A DNA stretch of 64,000 nt from Methylocystis sp. (GTDB taxonomy: Bacteria; Pseudomonadota; Alphaproteobacteria; Rhizobiales; Beijerinckiaceae): NCBI GenBank assembly GCA_002929055.1, contig PERY01000001.1, positions 152,855-216,854 of the forward strand. Reading direction: 5' to 3'. Shown here in pieces: positions 51,276 to 62,004 of this stretch. Position 1 is the first letter of the stretch. Each line of letters opens with the position of its first letter. Under the pieces are notes generated by a model. The model was not told the origin of the DNA, did no database searches, and worked only from the letters and a program-made list of their open reading frames with translations. A program made the translations under genes and the position numbers.

Positions 51276-51761
51276 TCAGAGCTTTTCGAGCGTCGATTCC
51301 GCGCTGGAGACGGTCGCGAGGCTCGAGTTTTCCTCGATGTTGATCCATTCGACGACGCCGTCCCTGACGATCGCGGAATAACGCTTGCCGCGCACGCCGA
51401 GGCCGAAATCATTGAGGTCGAGATCGACGCCCATGGCCTTGGCGAGAACCGCCGAGCCGTCGGCGAGACCGTGGATCTTGCCGGCGGCGCCGCGCTCCTT
51501 CAGCCAGGCGTCGAGGGTGAAGACGTCGTTGACGGCCGTCACCGCAATGGCCTCGACGCCCTTGGATTTGATCGCGTCATAGTGCTCCAGAAAGCCCGGC
51601 AGATGCTTCGCGTGGCAGGTCGGCGTGAAGGCGCCCGGAACCGAAAAGAGCGCGACCTTGCGGCCCTTGAAATAGTCGGACGTCTTGACCGGCTCGGGGC
51701 CGTTCTTGCCCATGATCGTGACGGTCACGTCGGGAATCTTGTCGCCTGCTTTGATGGTCAT
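51276..51761 (-). CDS. peroxiredoxin (Prx5/AhpC-TSA type)
   Basis: KVALFSVPGAFTPTCHAKHLPGFLEHYDAIKSKGVEAIAVTAVNDVFTLDAW. Confidence 0.95.
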   Translation of the reverse strand: MTIKAGDKIPDVTVTIMGKNGPEPVKTSDYFKGRKVALFSVPGAFTPTCHAKHLPGFLEHYDAIKSKGVEAIAVTAVNDVFTLDAWLKERGAAGKIHGLADGSAVLAKAMGVDLDLNDFGLGVRGKRYSAIVRDGVVEWINIEENSSLATVSSAESTLEKL

Positions 51762-51979
51762 GCCTGTCTCGCTTTGGCTTGCTCGCTGTGGATTGGCGGG
51801 TGAAGCTTTTTCTAATTAGCGCGTTTTTCCGACAAGTCGCCAGCGCAGGCGCAGCTTTTCCCCGATTCCCTCGCTTCGGCCCAAGCCCAGCGCCCCATTC
51901 GAGACGCTTGTGACCCGCCTCAAGGCGTTGCAACATGATGATCGCGCGTTGCAACCGCGCCGCGGGGAGGGTTTGGACA

Positions 51980-52435
51980 ATGTCGAACACGCAAGAAGTT
52001 GACGGGCAGCCGCCCGCCGCCTGGGTTTGGAGTCAGTATCGCGCCGAATCGCCCGCCGAGCCCGTGTCCGTCGGAATAGCGGAGGAAACCCCGCAGGCTC
52101 CCCCCGCCGAGGCTGCCCCCGACGCCCCCGCTCCAGCTCCCGCGTCCGGCGCCGCCAGGGATTCGAGCGCGATCGGCCTTGGCCTCGCCGCGGCGGTGCT
52201 GGTCATCGCGGGCCTCACCTGGCTCTTCACCTCGAAGCCGGCCTCGGCGCCTGCCGAATCGACCCTGCCCGCCGCCACCGAGGCGCCGGCGCAGCAAAAG
52301 AGCGAGGCCGCGCCGCCTGCCGTCGAGCCTGTCGCCGCTCCGGCGCCCGCCGCCCCGGCTGCGGAGCCGGCGAAACCGGCCCCGCCCGCCGCCCCTGCGC
52401 ATGGCAAAGGACATGGCAAGCAGCGGCATCGGTGA
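51980..52435 (+). CDS. Pro/Ala-rich single-TM hypothetical protein
   Basis: AIGLGLAAAVLVIAGLTWLF TM flanked by P/A-rich low complexity; basic C-terminus HGKGHGKQRHR. Confidence 0.55.
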   Translation: MSNTQEVDGQPPAAWVWSQYRAESPAEPVSVGIAEETPQAPPAEAAPDAPAPAPASGAARDSSAIGLGLAAAVLVIAGLTWLFTSKPASAPAESTLPAATEAPAQQKSEAAPPAVEPVAAPAPAAPAAEPAKPAPPAAPAHGKGHGKQRHR

Positions 52436-52438
52436 GGG

Positions 52439-52873
52439 CTAGGTGCGCCAGGGATGTTCCGGCAGGTCGCAGACGCCGAGCGTCGCGACGCCCGCCTGCG
52501 CCACGGCGTGGTCGTTCTCCACCGAGGAGCCGCTCACGCCAATGGCGCCGATCATGACGCCGTCCTTGTCGACGATGGGCAGGCCGCCGGGGAAGGTGAT
52601 GAGCCCGTCATTCGAATGCTCGATGCCGTAGAGCGGCCCGCCCGGTTGCGAGAGCTTGCCGATCTCGCCGGTCGGCATGCCGAAGAAAACCGCGGTTTTC
52701 GCCTTCTTCATGGAAATGTCGATGCTGCCGACCCAGGCGTCGTCCATTCGATAAAACGCCTTGAGCACGCCGCCCGAATCGACCACCGCGATGCACATCT
52801 GCGTCTTGATCTCCGCCGCCTTTCTGCGCGCGGCGGCGATCGCCTGTTCGGCCTGTTCGATAGTGACATGCAT
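52439..52873 (-). CDS. GlcG/HbpS family heme-binding-like protein
   Basis: [66 protein letters not shown]. Confidence 0.88.
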   Translation of the reverse strand: MHVTIEQAEQAIAAARRKAAEIKTQMCIAVVDSGGVLKAFYRMDDAWVGSIDISMKKAKTAVFFGMPTGEIGKLSQPGGPLYGIEHSNDGLITFPGGLPIVDKDGVMIGAIGVSGSSVENDHAVAQAGVATLGVCDLPEHPWRT

Positions 52874-52958
52874 GCTAACGACCCTCCCTCGCCGGCCGGG
52901 CGGCCAAGGCGACGATGAGAGAGATAGGCGCCGCAGCGCGGATGTTAAGGGCGCATGC

Positions 52959-53597
52959 TCAGCGGCCCGCCGCCTCGAGAGCCTTGGTCACCAGCGCCTT
53001 GGCGTCGGCCGAATGCCAGTTCGCCGGGCCGTTCATCAGGCCGATCTGACAGCCCTCGGAATCGACCAGCATCGTCACGGGCAGGCCCAGCGCCTTGCCG
53101 GCCTGCTTCAGTTCGTAAAAGACATTGGCCTTGGGGTCCGTGTAGAGGGTCAGCGCCTTCACGCCCGTGTCTTCAAAGAGCTTCTTCGGCCGCTCGGGCC
53201 GCGAGGTGTCTATGTTGACGACCACCACCTGAAACCTGTCGGAGCCAAGCTCGGCCTGCAACTTGTCGAGTTCCGGCATTTCGGCGCGGCAGGGCACGCA
53301 CCAGGTCGCCCAGACGTTGAAAAGCAGGGTCTTGCCCTTGAAGGCGGACAGCGAAACGGGCTTTCCGTCGGGGCCGTTGAAGGCGAAATCGGGAAGCTTC
53401 TCCGGCTTCTTCGAAATGTTCATCGCGGCGACCTCGCCCCTGGCGATGTCCTTCACCGATTCCGCAATCCTGGAGGCGCCGGCGCAGTCCTCGGCGCGCG
53501 CTTCCTTTACGCCTGGCCCGCCCGCGTATAGAAACCCGGCGCCGGCCGCTGCAAGGACGAGAGACGTCGGGCGACGCGGGAAAGCGGGCATTTTCAT
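52959..53597 (-). CDS. TlpA-like thioredoxin-fold thiol:disulfide protein
   Basis: [28 protein letters not shown]-terminal TM; divergent from argH. Confidence 0.9.
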   Translation of the reverse strand: MKMPAFPRRPTSLVLAAAGAGFLYAGGPGVKEARAEDCAGASRIAESVKDIARGEVAAMNISKKPEKLPDFAFNGPDGKPVSLSAFKGKTLLFNVWATWCVPCRAEMPELDKLQAELGSDRFQVVVVNIDTSRPERPKKLFEDTGVKALTLYTDPKANVFYELKQAGKALGLPVTMLVDSEGCQIGLMNGPANWHSADAKALVTKALEAAGR

Positions 53598-53620
53598 CAG
53601 GCGCAGGCTCCGGGGAAAAA

Positions 53621-55009
53621 ATGACGAGCAAGATATGGGGCGGGCGCTTTCAGAGCGCAACCGACGCGGTTCTGGAGGCCATTAACGTCTCCATCGATTT
53701 TGACAAGCGTCTCGGACCCCAGGACATCCGCGGCTCTCTCGCCCATATCGCCATGCTCGGCAAGCAGGGCATCGTCGCGCCGGAAGACGCGGCGAAAATC
53801 ACCGAAGGCCTGACGCAGATCGCCGGAGAGATCGAGCGCGGCGCGTTCAACTTCTCGCGCGCGCTCGAAGATATTCACATGAACGCCGAGTCGCGGCTCG
53901 CCGAACTTATCGGCACGACGGCGGGGCGACTGCACACGGCGCGCTCGCGCAACGATCAGGTCGCCACCGACTTCCGCCTGTATATACGCGACGAGATCGA
54001 CGCGCTCGACGCGCAGCTTGCCGACTTGCAACTGGCTATGGTGGAGCGCGCGATGGAGGAGGCCGCCAGCGTCATGCCGGGCTTCACCCATCTGCAGAGC
54101 GCCCAGCCCGTCACGTTCGGCCATCATCTTCTCGCTTACGTGGAGATGATCGGCCGCGACCGGGGACGTTTCCGCGACGCGCGCTCGCGCCTCAATGAAT
54201 GCCCGCTCGGGGCGGCGGCGCTCGCCGGCACGTCCTTTCCCATCGACCGCCACATGACGGCGAAGGCGCTGGACTTCGACCGTCCCACGGCCAATTCGCT
54301 CGACAGCGTTTCCGACCGCGACTTCGTGCTGGAGACGCTCGGCGCCGCCGCCATCTGCGCCACGCATCTGTCGCGCTTTGCGGAAGAGATTGTGCTGTGG
54401 TCGACGCCGCAGTTCAATTTCATTTCGCTATCGGACAAATTCACCACCGGCTCCTCCATCATGCCGCAAAAGCGCAATCCGGACGCCGCCGAGTTGGTGC
54501 GCGGCAAGTCCGGCCGGATCATCGGCGCGCTGCAGGCGCTGCTGATCGTTATGAAGGGCCTGCCGCTCGCCTATTCCAAGGACATGCAGGAGGACAAGGA
54601 AGGCGCTTTCGACTCGCTCGATTCCATGTCCCTCTGCATCGCCGCCATGTCCGGCATGGTGCGCGACATGAAGGTGAACCGCGAGCGGCTCAAAGCCGCC
54701 GCGGGCGCGGGCTTCTCCACCGCGACCGATCTCGCCGACTGGCTGGTGCGCAAGCTGGGGATGCCCTTCCGCGAGGCGCATCATGTGACGGGCCGCGTCG
54801 TGGCGCTGGCGGAGGGGCGCGGGGTGGGCCTCGAAGACCTCACGCTCGCCGATCTGCAGAGCGTGGAGACGCGTATATCCGAGGATGTCTTCGCCGTGCT
54901 CGGCGTGGAAAAATCAGTCGAAAGCCGGACGAGTCATGGCGGCACGGCGCCGGAGAATGTGCGCAAGCAGGCGCAGAGCTGGCTTGAATGTCTGAAGGGA
55001 CAGAAATGA
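53621..55009 (+). CDS. argH: argininosuccinate lyase
   Basis: [55 protein letters not shown]. Confidence 0.97.
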   Translation: MTSKIWGGRFQSATDAVLEAINVSIDFDKRLGPQDIRGSLAHIAMLGKQGIVAPEDAAKITEGLTQIAGEIERGAFNFSRALEDIHMNAESRLAELIGTTAGRLHTARSRNDQVATDFRLYIRDEIDALDAQLADLQLAMVERAMEEAASVMPGFTHLQSAQPVTFGHHLLAYVEMIGRDRGRFRDARSRLNECPLGAAALAGTSFPIDRHMTAKALDFDRPTANSLDSVSDRDFVLETLGAAAICATHLSRFAEEIVLWSTPQFNFISLSDKFTTGSSIMPQKRNPDAAELVRGKSGRIIGALQALLIVMKGLPLAYSKDMQEDKEGAFDSLDSMSLCIAAMSGMVRDMKVNRERLKAAAGAGFSTATDLADWLVRKLGMPFREAHHVTGRVVALAEGRGVGLEDLTLADLQSVETRISEDVFAVLGVEKSVESRTSHGGTAPENVRKQAQSWLECLKGQK

Positions 55010-55629
55010 CGCAGGATCCGCCCAAAGACCCGCCGCAGCTCTATCTCGCCACCCCGCCGCTCGCCGAGGCGCGCGACTTCCTGCCGGCCCTCGTCGACGC
55101 GCTCTCGGCGGGCGATGTGGCGTCCCTCCTCATCCGCTTCGCCGTAGACGACACGCGCAAGCAGGAGGACATCGTCCGCGCCCTCGCGCCCGCCGCGCAG
55201 GAGAAGGGCGTCGCCGTTCTCGTCGCGGGCGAACCCAATGTCGCGCTGCGCGCCGGCGCCGACGGGGCGCATATTCCGGGCTGCGGCGAGGAGCTGGCCG
55301 AAGCCGTGAAGAAGCTTTCGCCCAAATATATCGTCGGCGCGGGCGATCTCGCGACGCGCGACGACGCCATGGTCGCGGGCGAACTCGGCTCAGATTATCT
55401 GCTGTTCGCGGATGAAGATCGCGAGGCGCTGATCGAGCGCGTCGCCTGGTGCGCGGAGCTGTTCTCAACGCCGGTCGTCGCCCGCGCCGCCACGCTCGCG
55501 GACGTCGCGCCGCTTGCGCAGGCGGGCGCCGATTTCGTGCTGCTGGACGACGCCGTCTGGGCCGACCCGCGCGGCCCGGCTGCAGCAGTCGCGGAGGCTT
55601 TTGCAGGCCTGAAGGGAGTGCAGGCATGA
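55006..55629 (+). CDS. thiamine-phosphate synthase-like (TenI/ThiE family)
   Basis: TIM-barrel-like protein LYLATPPL..., [15 protein letters not shown]; divergent. Confidence 0.65.
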   Translation: MTQDPPKDPPQLYLATPPLAEARDFLPALVDALSAGDVASLLIRFAVDDTRKQEDIVRALAPAAQEKGVAVLVAGEPNVALRAGADGAHIPGCGEELAEAVKKLSPKYIVGAGDLATRDDAMVAGELGSDYLLFADEDREALIERVAWCAELFSTPVVARAATLADVAPLAQAGADFVLLDDAVWADPRGPAAAVAEAFAGLKGVQA

Positions 55630-56597
55630 TCCGCCGTCTCGCCGCGCCACTGCTGGCTTTGGCCCTGGCCGCGCCCGTCTTCGCCGCGCCGCAGGCGACG
55701 CCCGCCGCTGGGTCCGATCTCGCTTTCGGCGCCTATCAGCGCGGCGATTACAGGGCCGCCCTCGCAGAGGCGAAAAAGCGCGTCGAGGCCAATCCCCGGG
55801 ACGCCGCCGCGCTCACCCTCATCGGGCGGCTCTACCTCGAAGGCTCGGGCGTCAAGCGCGACACCAAGGTCGCGATGGACTGGTTCCGCCGCGGCGCCGA
55901 CGCGGGCGACTCCGAGGCCGCCTATCTCTATGGCGTCGCGACGCTGGAGGGGATCGACATCCCGAGGGACCGCGCCCGCGCCCGCGCCTATCTCGAAAAG
56001 GCCGGCGCGCAGGAACATGCGGCGGCGCTGCACCTCCTGGGCGAGATAGCGCTGGAGAACGAGGGCAAGGAGCCCGACTTCGAAAAGGCGATGGCCTATT
56101 TCAAGCGGGCCTCCGCTGCGGGAAACCCGGACGCCGATTATGCCATCGGCGTTCTCTTCAAGACCGGAAAGGGCGTTCCCAGGGACGAGAAGCAGGCGGC
56201 CGGCTGGTTCAAGCGCGCCGCCGACGTCGGTCTCGCCGCGGCGATGGTGGAATACGCCATCATGCAGTTCAACGGCGCGGGAGTGGAGCGCGACAAGGCG
56301 AGCGCGGTCGAACTGCTGCGCAAGGCGGCGGCGAAGGGCAACGCCGTGGCGCAGAACCGGCTCGCGCATCTCTACGCCGAAGGGATCGGAGTCGAGGTCG
56401 ATCTCACGGCGGCGCGGGAATGGCGCGACAAGGCGAAGGAAGCGGGGCTCAACGACCCCTCGCTCGACTTCCTGTCCAATGTCTCCACGCCCGCCAGGCC
56501 GGTCGCCCCAAAGCCGGCAGCGCCGACGCCAGACGCGCCTGCACCGGCGATCGCCAAGCCGTCGGCCCCTACACCGGCGGCCGCGCCTCCAAGATGA
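55626..56597 (+). CDS. Sel1-like repeat secreted protein
   Basis: Signal peptide; tandem repeats A..W(F)RRGADAGDSEAAYLYGVATLEG, A.YFKRASAAGNPDADYAIGVLFKTGKGV. Confidence 0.88.
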   Translation: MIRRLAAPLLALALAAPVFAAPQATPAAGSDLAFGAYQRGDYRAALAEAKKRVEANPRDAAALTLIGRLYLEGSGVKRDTKVAMDWFRRGADAGDSEAAYLYGVATLEGIDIPRDRARARAYLEKAGAQEHAAALHLLGEIALENEGKEPDFEKAMAYFKRASAAGNPDADYAIGVLFKTGKGVPRDEKQAAGWFKRAADVGLAAAMVEYAIMQFNGAGVERDKASAVELLRKAAAKGNAVAQNRLAHLYAEGIGVEVDLTAAREWRDKAKEAGLNDPSLDFLSNVSTPARPVAPKPAAPTPDAPAPAIAKPSAPTPAAAPPR

Positions 56598-57478
56598 CAG
56601 GGAGTGGGAGCCCAGCGGCGCGGCGCGCCTCGGCCTTTCTGCGCCGTTTCGCCAAGCCGCGGCTCATCGAGACGATCCCGAAGCTGCGGCGGCTTCAGGC
56701 TCTGGTGGAGCGTTTTTCGTCGCCCTTGCCGGCGCCTTTCGCGCCCGACATTCCGGCCGACTGGATTCCGGCGGCGGGCGCGCTGTCGGGCGTGACGCTT
56801 GTCTATCTCTACGGGGGCGCCTTTCTTCTGGGGTCGCCGCCCTTCTACCGTTTCGTCTCCCGCCAGTTCGCCCGCGCGGGTTTCGACGTCTTCACGCCCG
56901 CCTACCGGCTCGCGCCGGAACATGTCTTTCCGGCCGCCCTCGACGACGTCTTCGCCGCCTGGCGCGCGCTCGTCGCGGCGCGGCCGGGGCCGGTCGTGCT
57001 GGCGGGAGATTCCGCCGGCGGCGGGCTCGCCGTCTCGCTCATGCTGCGCGCGCGCGACGAGGGCGTGCGGCTCCCGAACGCCGCCGCGCTGTTCTCCCCC
57101 TGGACGGATCTTTCCGTTTCCGGTCCGTCCCTGCGGCAGAATGAAGAGAAGGACGCGCTCTTCACGCGCCGCACGATCCTGTCTGGCGCCCGGGCGGCGC
57201 TGGGGCGGGCGAGCGCGAAAAACCCGATGGCCTCGCCTGTCTACGCCGACCTCGCGGGGATGCCGCCGCTCATCGTACATACGGGGATAGACGAGGCGCT
57301 TCGCGACGATTCGGTCAGGCTGGTCGCGCGCGCGCGGGCGGCCGGGGTCGCGGCGGAATTGGAGCTCTGGCCCGACGTGCCCCACGCCTGGCAATTGATG
57401 CCCTTCATTCCCGAAGCGCGGGAGTCGCGGGAGAAGGCGATCGCTTTCCTCAGAACGTCTCTCAATAGCGAAAGTTAA
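56594..57478 (+). CDS. alpha/beta hydrolase (HSL/esterase family)
   Basis: VYLYGGAFLLGSPPFYRF (HGGG-like), VVLAGDSAGGGLAVSL, PLIVHTGIDEALRDDSVRL. Confidence 0.9.
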   Translation: MTGSGSPAARRASAFLRRFAKPRLIETIPKLRRLQALVERFSSPLPAPFAPDIPADWIPAAGALSGVTLVYLYGGAFLLGSPPFYRFVSRQFARAGFDVFTPAYRLAPEHVFPAALDDVFAAWRALVAARPGPVVLAGDSAGGGLAVSLMLRARDEGVRLPNAAALFSPWTDLSVSGPSLRQNEEKDALFTRRTILSGARAALGRASAKNPMASPVYADLAGMPPLIVHTGIDEALRDDSVRLVARARAAGVAAELELWPDVPHAWQLMPFIPEARESREKAIAFLRTSLNSES

Positions 57479-57642
57479 TCTCGTCAAGGCGCGCCGGCCA
57501 GTTGTCGCTGAGATATGCCGTTGATCTAGCGAACGGTGCCGAAAAGTGCTGGCGGAAAATGTTTGCTTCGACCCGAGGTCGCGCGCGCGCCGATTTAATG
57601 CTAAGGTTGAGATAGTTCTTTCGGGCTAGCTTGAGGAACGAC

Positions 57643-58326
57643 ATGTCAGACGAAACCCCTCATTGGGTAACAACTATACCTCGCTGGATATTCCTTTTTA
57701 CGGCGGTTGCATTCTCAGTGACGGCTGTAAGTTTTTTTGTAGCGATGCTCAGTTCATGGGCTGCCGGAGAGCCATTTACTCTAATGGGAAATCAATTCGG
57801 TTGGTCTCGAACACGTCCAGACGAAGTTGTGGTGAGTAAACCTGTTAGCCTGTTACAATGGCAGCAGCGAAGGTACGTAGCAGACTTAGCCCAAAGTTTT
57901 TCAAAGGACACGAAAGATTATACAGATGTTATTTATAAGTGTTTTCCAACCTTCGAAAGGAACGGAAGCTTCGTTTCAACAAACGTGATCAGTGAAGGCG
58001 ATGCAATATCAATTATCCAAAAAAACGATGAATTGCATAAATCAATTAGGAGATTGCTGAACTACTTTGAGGCGATCTCTATTGCATATCAAAACGGAGT
58101 TGCGGACGGCCCTATGTTTGAAAGCTCGTTCTTGCCCGTGCTAAAAATGTGGTATGCAAGGCTACATTTGTACATTAAGGTTGCTGATGAGCAGTGTAAG
58201 TGTAATTGGCAACCTTTCGAAGACGTTGCGATAAAATCTTGGGCTTCAAAAGAGCTTCCCCGGCCGAGTTCCAGTGTGGCTGTCTGTTACGGGGTAAACT
58301 CGCAGCTAAGAAAAAGAAAAGGCTAA
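57643..58326 (+). CDS. AT-rich orphan membrane-anchored hypothetical protein (possibly DUF4760-like)
   Basis: MSDETPHWVTTIPRWIFLFTAVAFSVTAVSFFVAML; C-terminal LLNYFEAISIAYQNGVADGPMFESSFLPVLKMWYARL; base composition clearly lower GC than flanks. Confidence 0.65.
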   Translation: MSDETPHWVTTIPRWIFLFTAVAFSVTAVSFFVAMLSSWAAGEPFTLMGNQFGWSRTRPDEVVVSKPVSLLQWQQRRYVADLAQSFSKDTKDYTDVIYKCFPTFERNGSFVSTNVISEGDAISIIQKNDELHKSIRRLLNYFEAISIAYQNGVADGPMFESSFLPVLKMWYARLHLYIKVADEQCKCNWQPFEDVAIKSWASKELPRPSSSVAVCYGVNSQLRKRKG

Positions 58327-58365
58327 AAAATCGGATCGGCGGAGAACTCGCTAGCAGCGCGTATC

Positions 58366-59508
58366 TCAGCCCCACGGCCCTTTCTGCGGCGGGTCGAGCG
58401 GATGGCGTCCGTCCTGCGGCAGGAAGGAGGCTTCGCTCTCTTGCTGCGCCTGCGCCCATTCGGGCGCCTGCTCATCGATCGCCTGCCCGTCGACGCGCTG
58501 GGGCTCTTCATAAGCGATGGCCGCGTCCTGCCCGCCGGCGTATGCGATCAGCGTGGCGATGCGCTCGTCGACGGACGGATGCGTCGAGAACCAGCCGGAT
58601 TCCTGAATCCGCGCCGGGCTTTCGATGAAGAAGGCGTGCATGCGCGAGGGCATGGTCGGGATCACCGAATGCGCCTCGATCTTGCGCAGCGCCGAGATCA
58701 TGGCGTCGGGGTTCTTGGTCAGCTCCACCGCGCCCGCGTCGGCCAGATATTCGCGCGAGCGCGACAGGGCGAACCGGATCAGCACGGAGGCGCCCCAGCT
58801 CAGCGCGATGATGGCGAGCGCAATGATGATGGCGAGCCCCGCGCCGCCTTCCCGGCGATTGTCCTCGCGGCTCGACGGCCGATGCGGCGAGAAGCCGAAG
58901 GGGAAGTTCCAGCTGCGGAAAATCAGATCCGAGACGAAGGCGAAAATGCCGGCGAAGATCACCGCGATGACCATCAACTGGACGTCGCGGTTGCGGATGT
59001 GGGTCAGCTCATGGGCGAGCACGGCCTCTAGCTCCGGATCGGTCAGCTCGGTCAGCAGGCCGCGCGTGACCGCGACCTTGTATTGCCCTTCTTTCAGGCC
59101 CGAGGCGTAGGCGTTGAGCGCGTCGCTGTCGATGATCTGCAGCGCCGGGATCGGCACGCCGCGCGAGATGCAGAGATTTTCGAGGAGATTGTAGAGACGC
59201 GGCGCCTCGGTGCGGTCGATGCTGTGCGCGCCGGTGGCGAAATCGATCATCCTTTGGTGGAAGAGATAAGCGATGACGAACCACACGCCCGCCCCGGCGA
59301 CGCCGATCGGCCAGCCCTCCTTCAGGTCGCTGATCGCTCGGGCCGCGATCCAGTCGAAGGGCGCGCCCCGCGGCGCTCCCATCGCCTCGAACAGCAAGGC
59401 GAAGGAAAACATCAGCGCCAGCAGCAGGACCACGAAGCCGGCGAGCAGAAAGCCCGAGCGGAGCCGGTTGGCGCGGATGTGGGAATAGAGGCCGTAGGCT
59501 TTGAACAT
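58366..59508 (-). CDS. M48 family metalloprotease (HtpX-like)
   Basis: ALNAYASGLKEGQYKVAVTRGLLTELTDPELEAVLAHELTHIRNRDVQ (HExxH). Confidence 0.93.
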   Translation of the reverse strand: MFKAYGLYSHIRANRLRSGFLLAGFVVLLLALMFSFALLFEAMGAPRGAPFDWIAARAISDLKEGWPIGVAGAGVWFVIAYLFHQRMIDFATGAHSIDRTEAPRLYNLLENLCISRGVPIPALQIIDSDALNAYASGLKEGQYKVAVTRGLLTELTDPELEAVLAHELTHIRNRDVQLMVIAVIFAGIFAFVSDLIFRSWNFPFGFSPHRPSSREDNRREGGAGLAIIIALAIIALSWGASVLIRFALSRSREYLADAGAVELTKNPDAMISALRKIEAHSVIPTMPSRMHAFFIESPARIQESGWFSTHPSVDERIATLIAYAGGQDAAIAYEEPQRVDGQAIDEQAPEWAQAQQESEASFLPQDGRHPLDPPQKGPWG

Positions 59509-59555
59509 GGGCGTTCCTGCAAAAGGGCTCGCCGGACCGCCGCCGCCAGTGCGGG

Positions 59556-59628
59556 CTCCGCGGAGCGATCCAGCGCCGTCGACGCCGCCCCTTCAATTGC
59601 TTCGTCGCTTACGCTCCTCGCAATGACG
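59556..59628. repeat. second copy of the dispersed intergenic repeat
   Basis: attgcttcgtcgcttacgctcctcgcaatgacg (59596-59628) differs by one base from 11060-11092. Confidence 0.8.
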
Positions 59629-59643
59629 GGGGCGTTCGGATTT

Positions 59644-60204
59644 CTAGAACTGCACCTTCGGCGGCGCCTCGACGGCCTTCTGCTCCGCTTCGTCCAGCTC
59701 GAAATAATCCTCCGGCTTGAAGTCGAAGCGCTGGGCGATGAGGAATCCCGGGAAGCCCTCGCGGGTCGCGTTATATTCGGCGACGGTGTTGTTCAGGAAA
59801 CGCCGTGACGCCGCGATCTTGTTCTCGACGTCCGAAAGTTCGCCCTGAAGCTGCTGGAAGTTCTGGTTGGCTTTCAGATCCGGATAGGCCTCGGAGAGGG
59901 CGAGAAGGCGGGAGAGCGCGCCGGTCAGCGCGCCTTCCGCGGCGCCCTTGTCGGCGGGGGCGGTGGCGGAGACGGCGGCGTTGCGCGCCTTGATCACGTC
60001 TTCGAGCGTCGTCTTCTCGTGGGTGGCGTAGCCCTTCACCGTCTCGACGAGATTGGGGATGAGGTCGTGCCGCTGCTTCAACTGGACGCTGATGTCCGAA
60101 AACGCCTGCTTGCAGCGCTGCCGCAGGCTGACAAGCCCGTTGTAGACGCCCACCAGCCAGAAGCCGACGGCGGCGACCAAACCCAGAAATATCAGGAACG
60201 CCAT
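59644..60204 (-). CDS. lemA: LemA family protein
   Basis: YNGLVSLRQRCKQAFSDISVQLKQRHDLIPNLVETVKGYATHEKTTLEDVIKAR. Confidence 0.95.
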   Translation of the reverse strand: MAFLIFLGLVAAVGFWLVGVYNGLVSLRQRCKQAFSDISVQLKQRHDLIPNLVETVKGYATHEKTTLEDVIKARNAAVSATAPADKGAAEGALTGALSRLLALSEAYPDLKANQNFQQLQGELSDVENKIAASRRFLNNTVAEYNATREGFPGFLIAQRFDFKPEDYFELDEAEQKAVEAPPKVQF

Positions 60205-60376
60205 GGATAACCCCCCTTCAAGCGCCGAACGCTTGTGTTCCGGCGCGCGCATGTTAGCCGCCTTGGCTCCCAAGGCAAAGGCGCGGCTCCAATTGACGGA
60301 AGCGCCTCTCGCGCCTATCTCTTTGCGTCAAGGCTCATGGCTCGCGAAACGCGACGGAACCAGAGAAGAAACAGCG

Positions 60377-60937
60377 ATGGCTCTGCTGCCCATCATCACG
60401 CTCCCCGATCCCCGGCTGCGACAGGTCTCCAAGCCGGTGGAGAAGGTCGACGCCGAAATCCAGACGCTGCTCGATGACATGCTGCAGACCATGTACGAGG
60501 CGCCCGGCATCGGGCTCGCCGCGATTCAGGTCGGTGAGCCCAAACGCATCGTCGTCGTGGACATCGGCAAGACGGAGGAGGAGCGCAACCCCCTCTTCCT
60601 CATCAATCCCGAGATTGTCTGGGCCTCGGAGGAGCTCTCTTCCTACAATGAGGGTTGCCTCTCTGTGCCGGATTATTTCGACGACGTGAAGCGCCCGGCG
60701 ATGGTCAGGGTGCGCCATCTCGACCGCAAGGGCGAGACGGTGGAGTTCGAAGCGGTCGGGCTCCTCGCGACTGTCGTGCAGCACGAGATGGAGCATCTCG
60801 ACGGCGGGCTCTTCATCGACAATCTCTCGCGCCTCAAGCGCGAGCGGGTGGTGAAGAAATTCGCCAAGGCCGCGCGCATGGACGAGATCGTCGCGCAGCG
60901 CCGCGCCGAGCGCCAGTCGGAAGAAGCCGGGGCCTGA
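60377..60937 (+). CDS. def: peptide deformylase
   Basis: PGIGLAAIQVGEPKRIVV; NEGCLSVPD; VVQHEMEHLDGGLFID. Confidence 0.97.
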   Translation: MALLPIITLPDPRLRQVSKPVEKVDAEIQTLLDDMLQTMYEAPGIGLAAIQVGEPKRIVVVDIGKTEEERNPLFLINPEIVWASEELSSYNEGCLSVPDYFDDVKRPAMVRVRHLDRKGETVEFEAVGLLATVVQHEMEHLDGGLFIDNLSRLKRERVVKKFAKAARMDEIVAQRRAERQSEEAGA

Positions 60938-60940
60938 CGA

Positions 60941-61867
60941 TTGCGCCTCGTTTTCATGGGCACGCCGGACTTTGCGACGGCGCTGCTCCAGGAGCTTTGC
61001 GACCGCGGCCATGAGGTCGCGGCCGTCTATTCCCAGCCCCCGCGTCCGGCGGGGCGCGGGATGTCCGAGAAAAAATCCAGCGTCCACCAATTCGCCGAGA
61101 GCCGGGGGCTGCCCGTCCGCACCCCGAAGAGCCTTAAAAGCGCCGGGGAGCAGGAGGCGTTCCGCGCGCTTTGCGCCGACGTCGCCGTGGTCGCCGCTTA
61201 CGGCCTGCTTCTGCCGCAGCCGATCCTCGACGCCCCGAAACATGGCTGCCTCAATCTCCACGGCTCGCTGCTGCCGCGCTGGCGCGGCGCGGCGCCGATC
61301 CAGCGCGCCATCATGGCGGGCGACAAAGAGAGCGGCGTCGAGGTTATGAAGATGGACGCGGGCCTCGACACCGGCCCCGTCGCGCTGACGGCGAAGACGC
61401 CTATCGGTCCGGACATGACGGCGGGGGAATTGCACGACCGCCTCGCCGAACTCGGCGCGCCGCTGATGGCGGACGCGCTCGATCTGCTGGTGAAGGGGGA
61501 ACTGCGCTTCACGCCGCAGAGCGAGGAGGGCGCCTGCTACGCCGCCAAGATTGACAAGGCCGAGGCGCGGATCGACTGGCGCCGCAGCGCGCAGGAGCTG
61601 CACGACCATGTTCGCGGGTTGACGCCCTTTCCCGGGGCCTTTTTCGAGGGCGATATCGGTCATGGCCTCGAGCGGGTGAAAGTGCTGCGCACGCAGGTCG
61701 AAACGGGGAAGGGCGCGCCGGGAACGATCCTCGACGACGCCGGGCTCGTCGCCTGCGGCGCAGGCGCGCTGCGCCTCCTGCGCGTCCAGCGCGCCGGCAA
61801 GGGCGAGATGGGGATCGAGGACTTTCTGCGCGGGCGCAAGATGGCCAAAGGCGCCGTGCTGGGATGA
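60941..61867 (+). CDS. fmt: methionyl-tRNA formyltransferase
   Basis: LRLVFMGTPDFATALLQEL; CLNLHGSLLPRWRGAAPIQRAIMAGD. Confidence 0.97.
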   Translation: MRLVFMGTPDFATALLQELCDRGHEVAAVYSQPPRPAGRGMSEKKSSVHQFAESRGLPVRTPKSLKSAGEQEAFRALCADVAVVAAYGLLLPQPILDAPKHGCLNLHGSLLPRWRGAAPIQRAIMAGDKESGVEVMKMDAGLDTGPVALTAKTPIGPDMTAGELHDRLAELGAPLMADALDLLVKGELRFTPQSEEGACYAAKIDKAEARIDWRRSAQELHDHVRGLTPFPGAFFEGDIGHGLERVKVLRTQVETGKGAPGTILDDAGLVACGAGALRLLRVQRAGKGEMGIEDFLRGRKMAKGAVLG

Positions 61868-61902
61868 TGAGGGCGCGTCGATCGGCGCCGCCAATATTGA
61901 GG

Positions 61903-61964
61903 CGCCCCCCATCCCTAACCCCTCCCCCCACGGAGTGGCGGGGAGGGGTTAGGGATGGGGGGCG
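61903..61964. repeat. 25-bp-arm perfect inverted repeat between fmt and truA
   Basis: cgccccccatccctaacccctcccc / ggggaggggttagggatggggggcg with 12-nt loop. Confidence 0.9.
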
Positions 61965-62004
61965 GCGTCTATTCCCCGGCCGCGCCCAGCTTGGCGCGCC
62001 CTGA

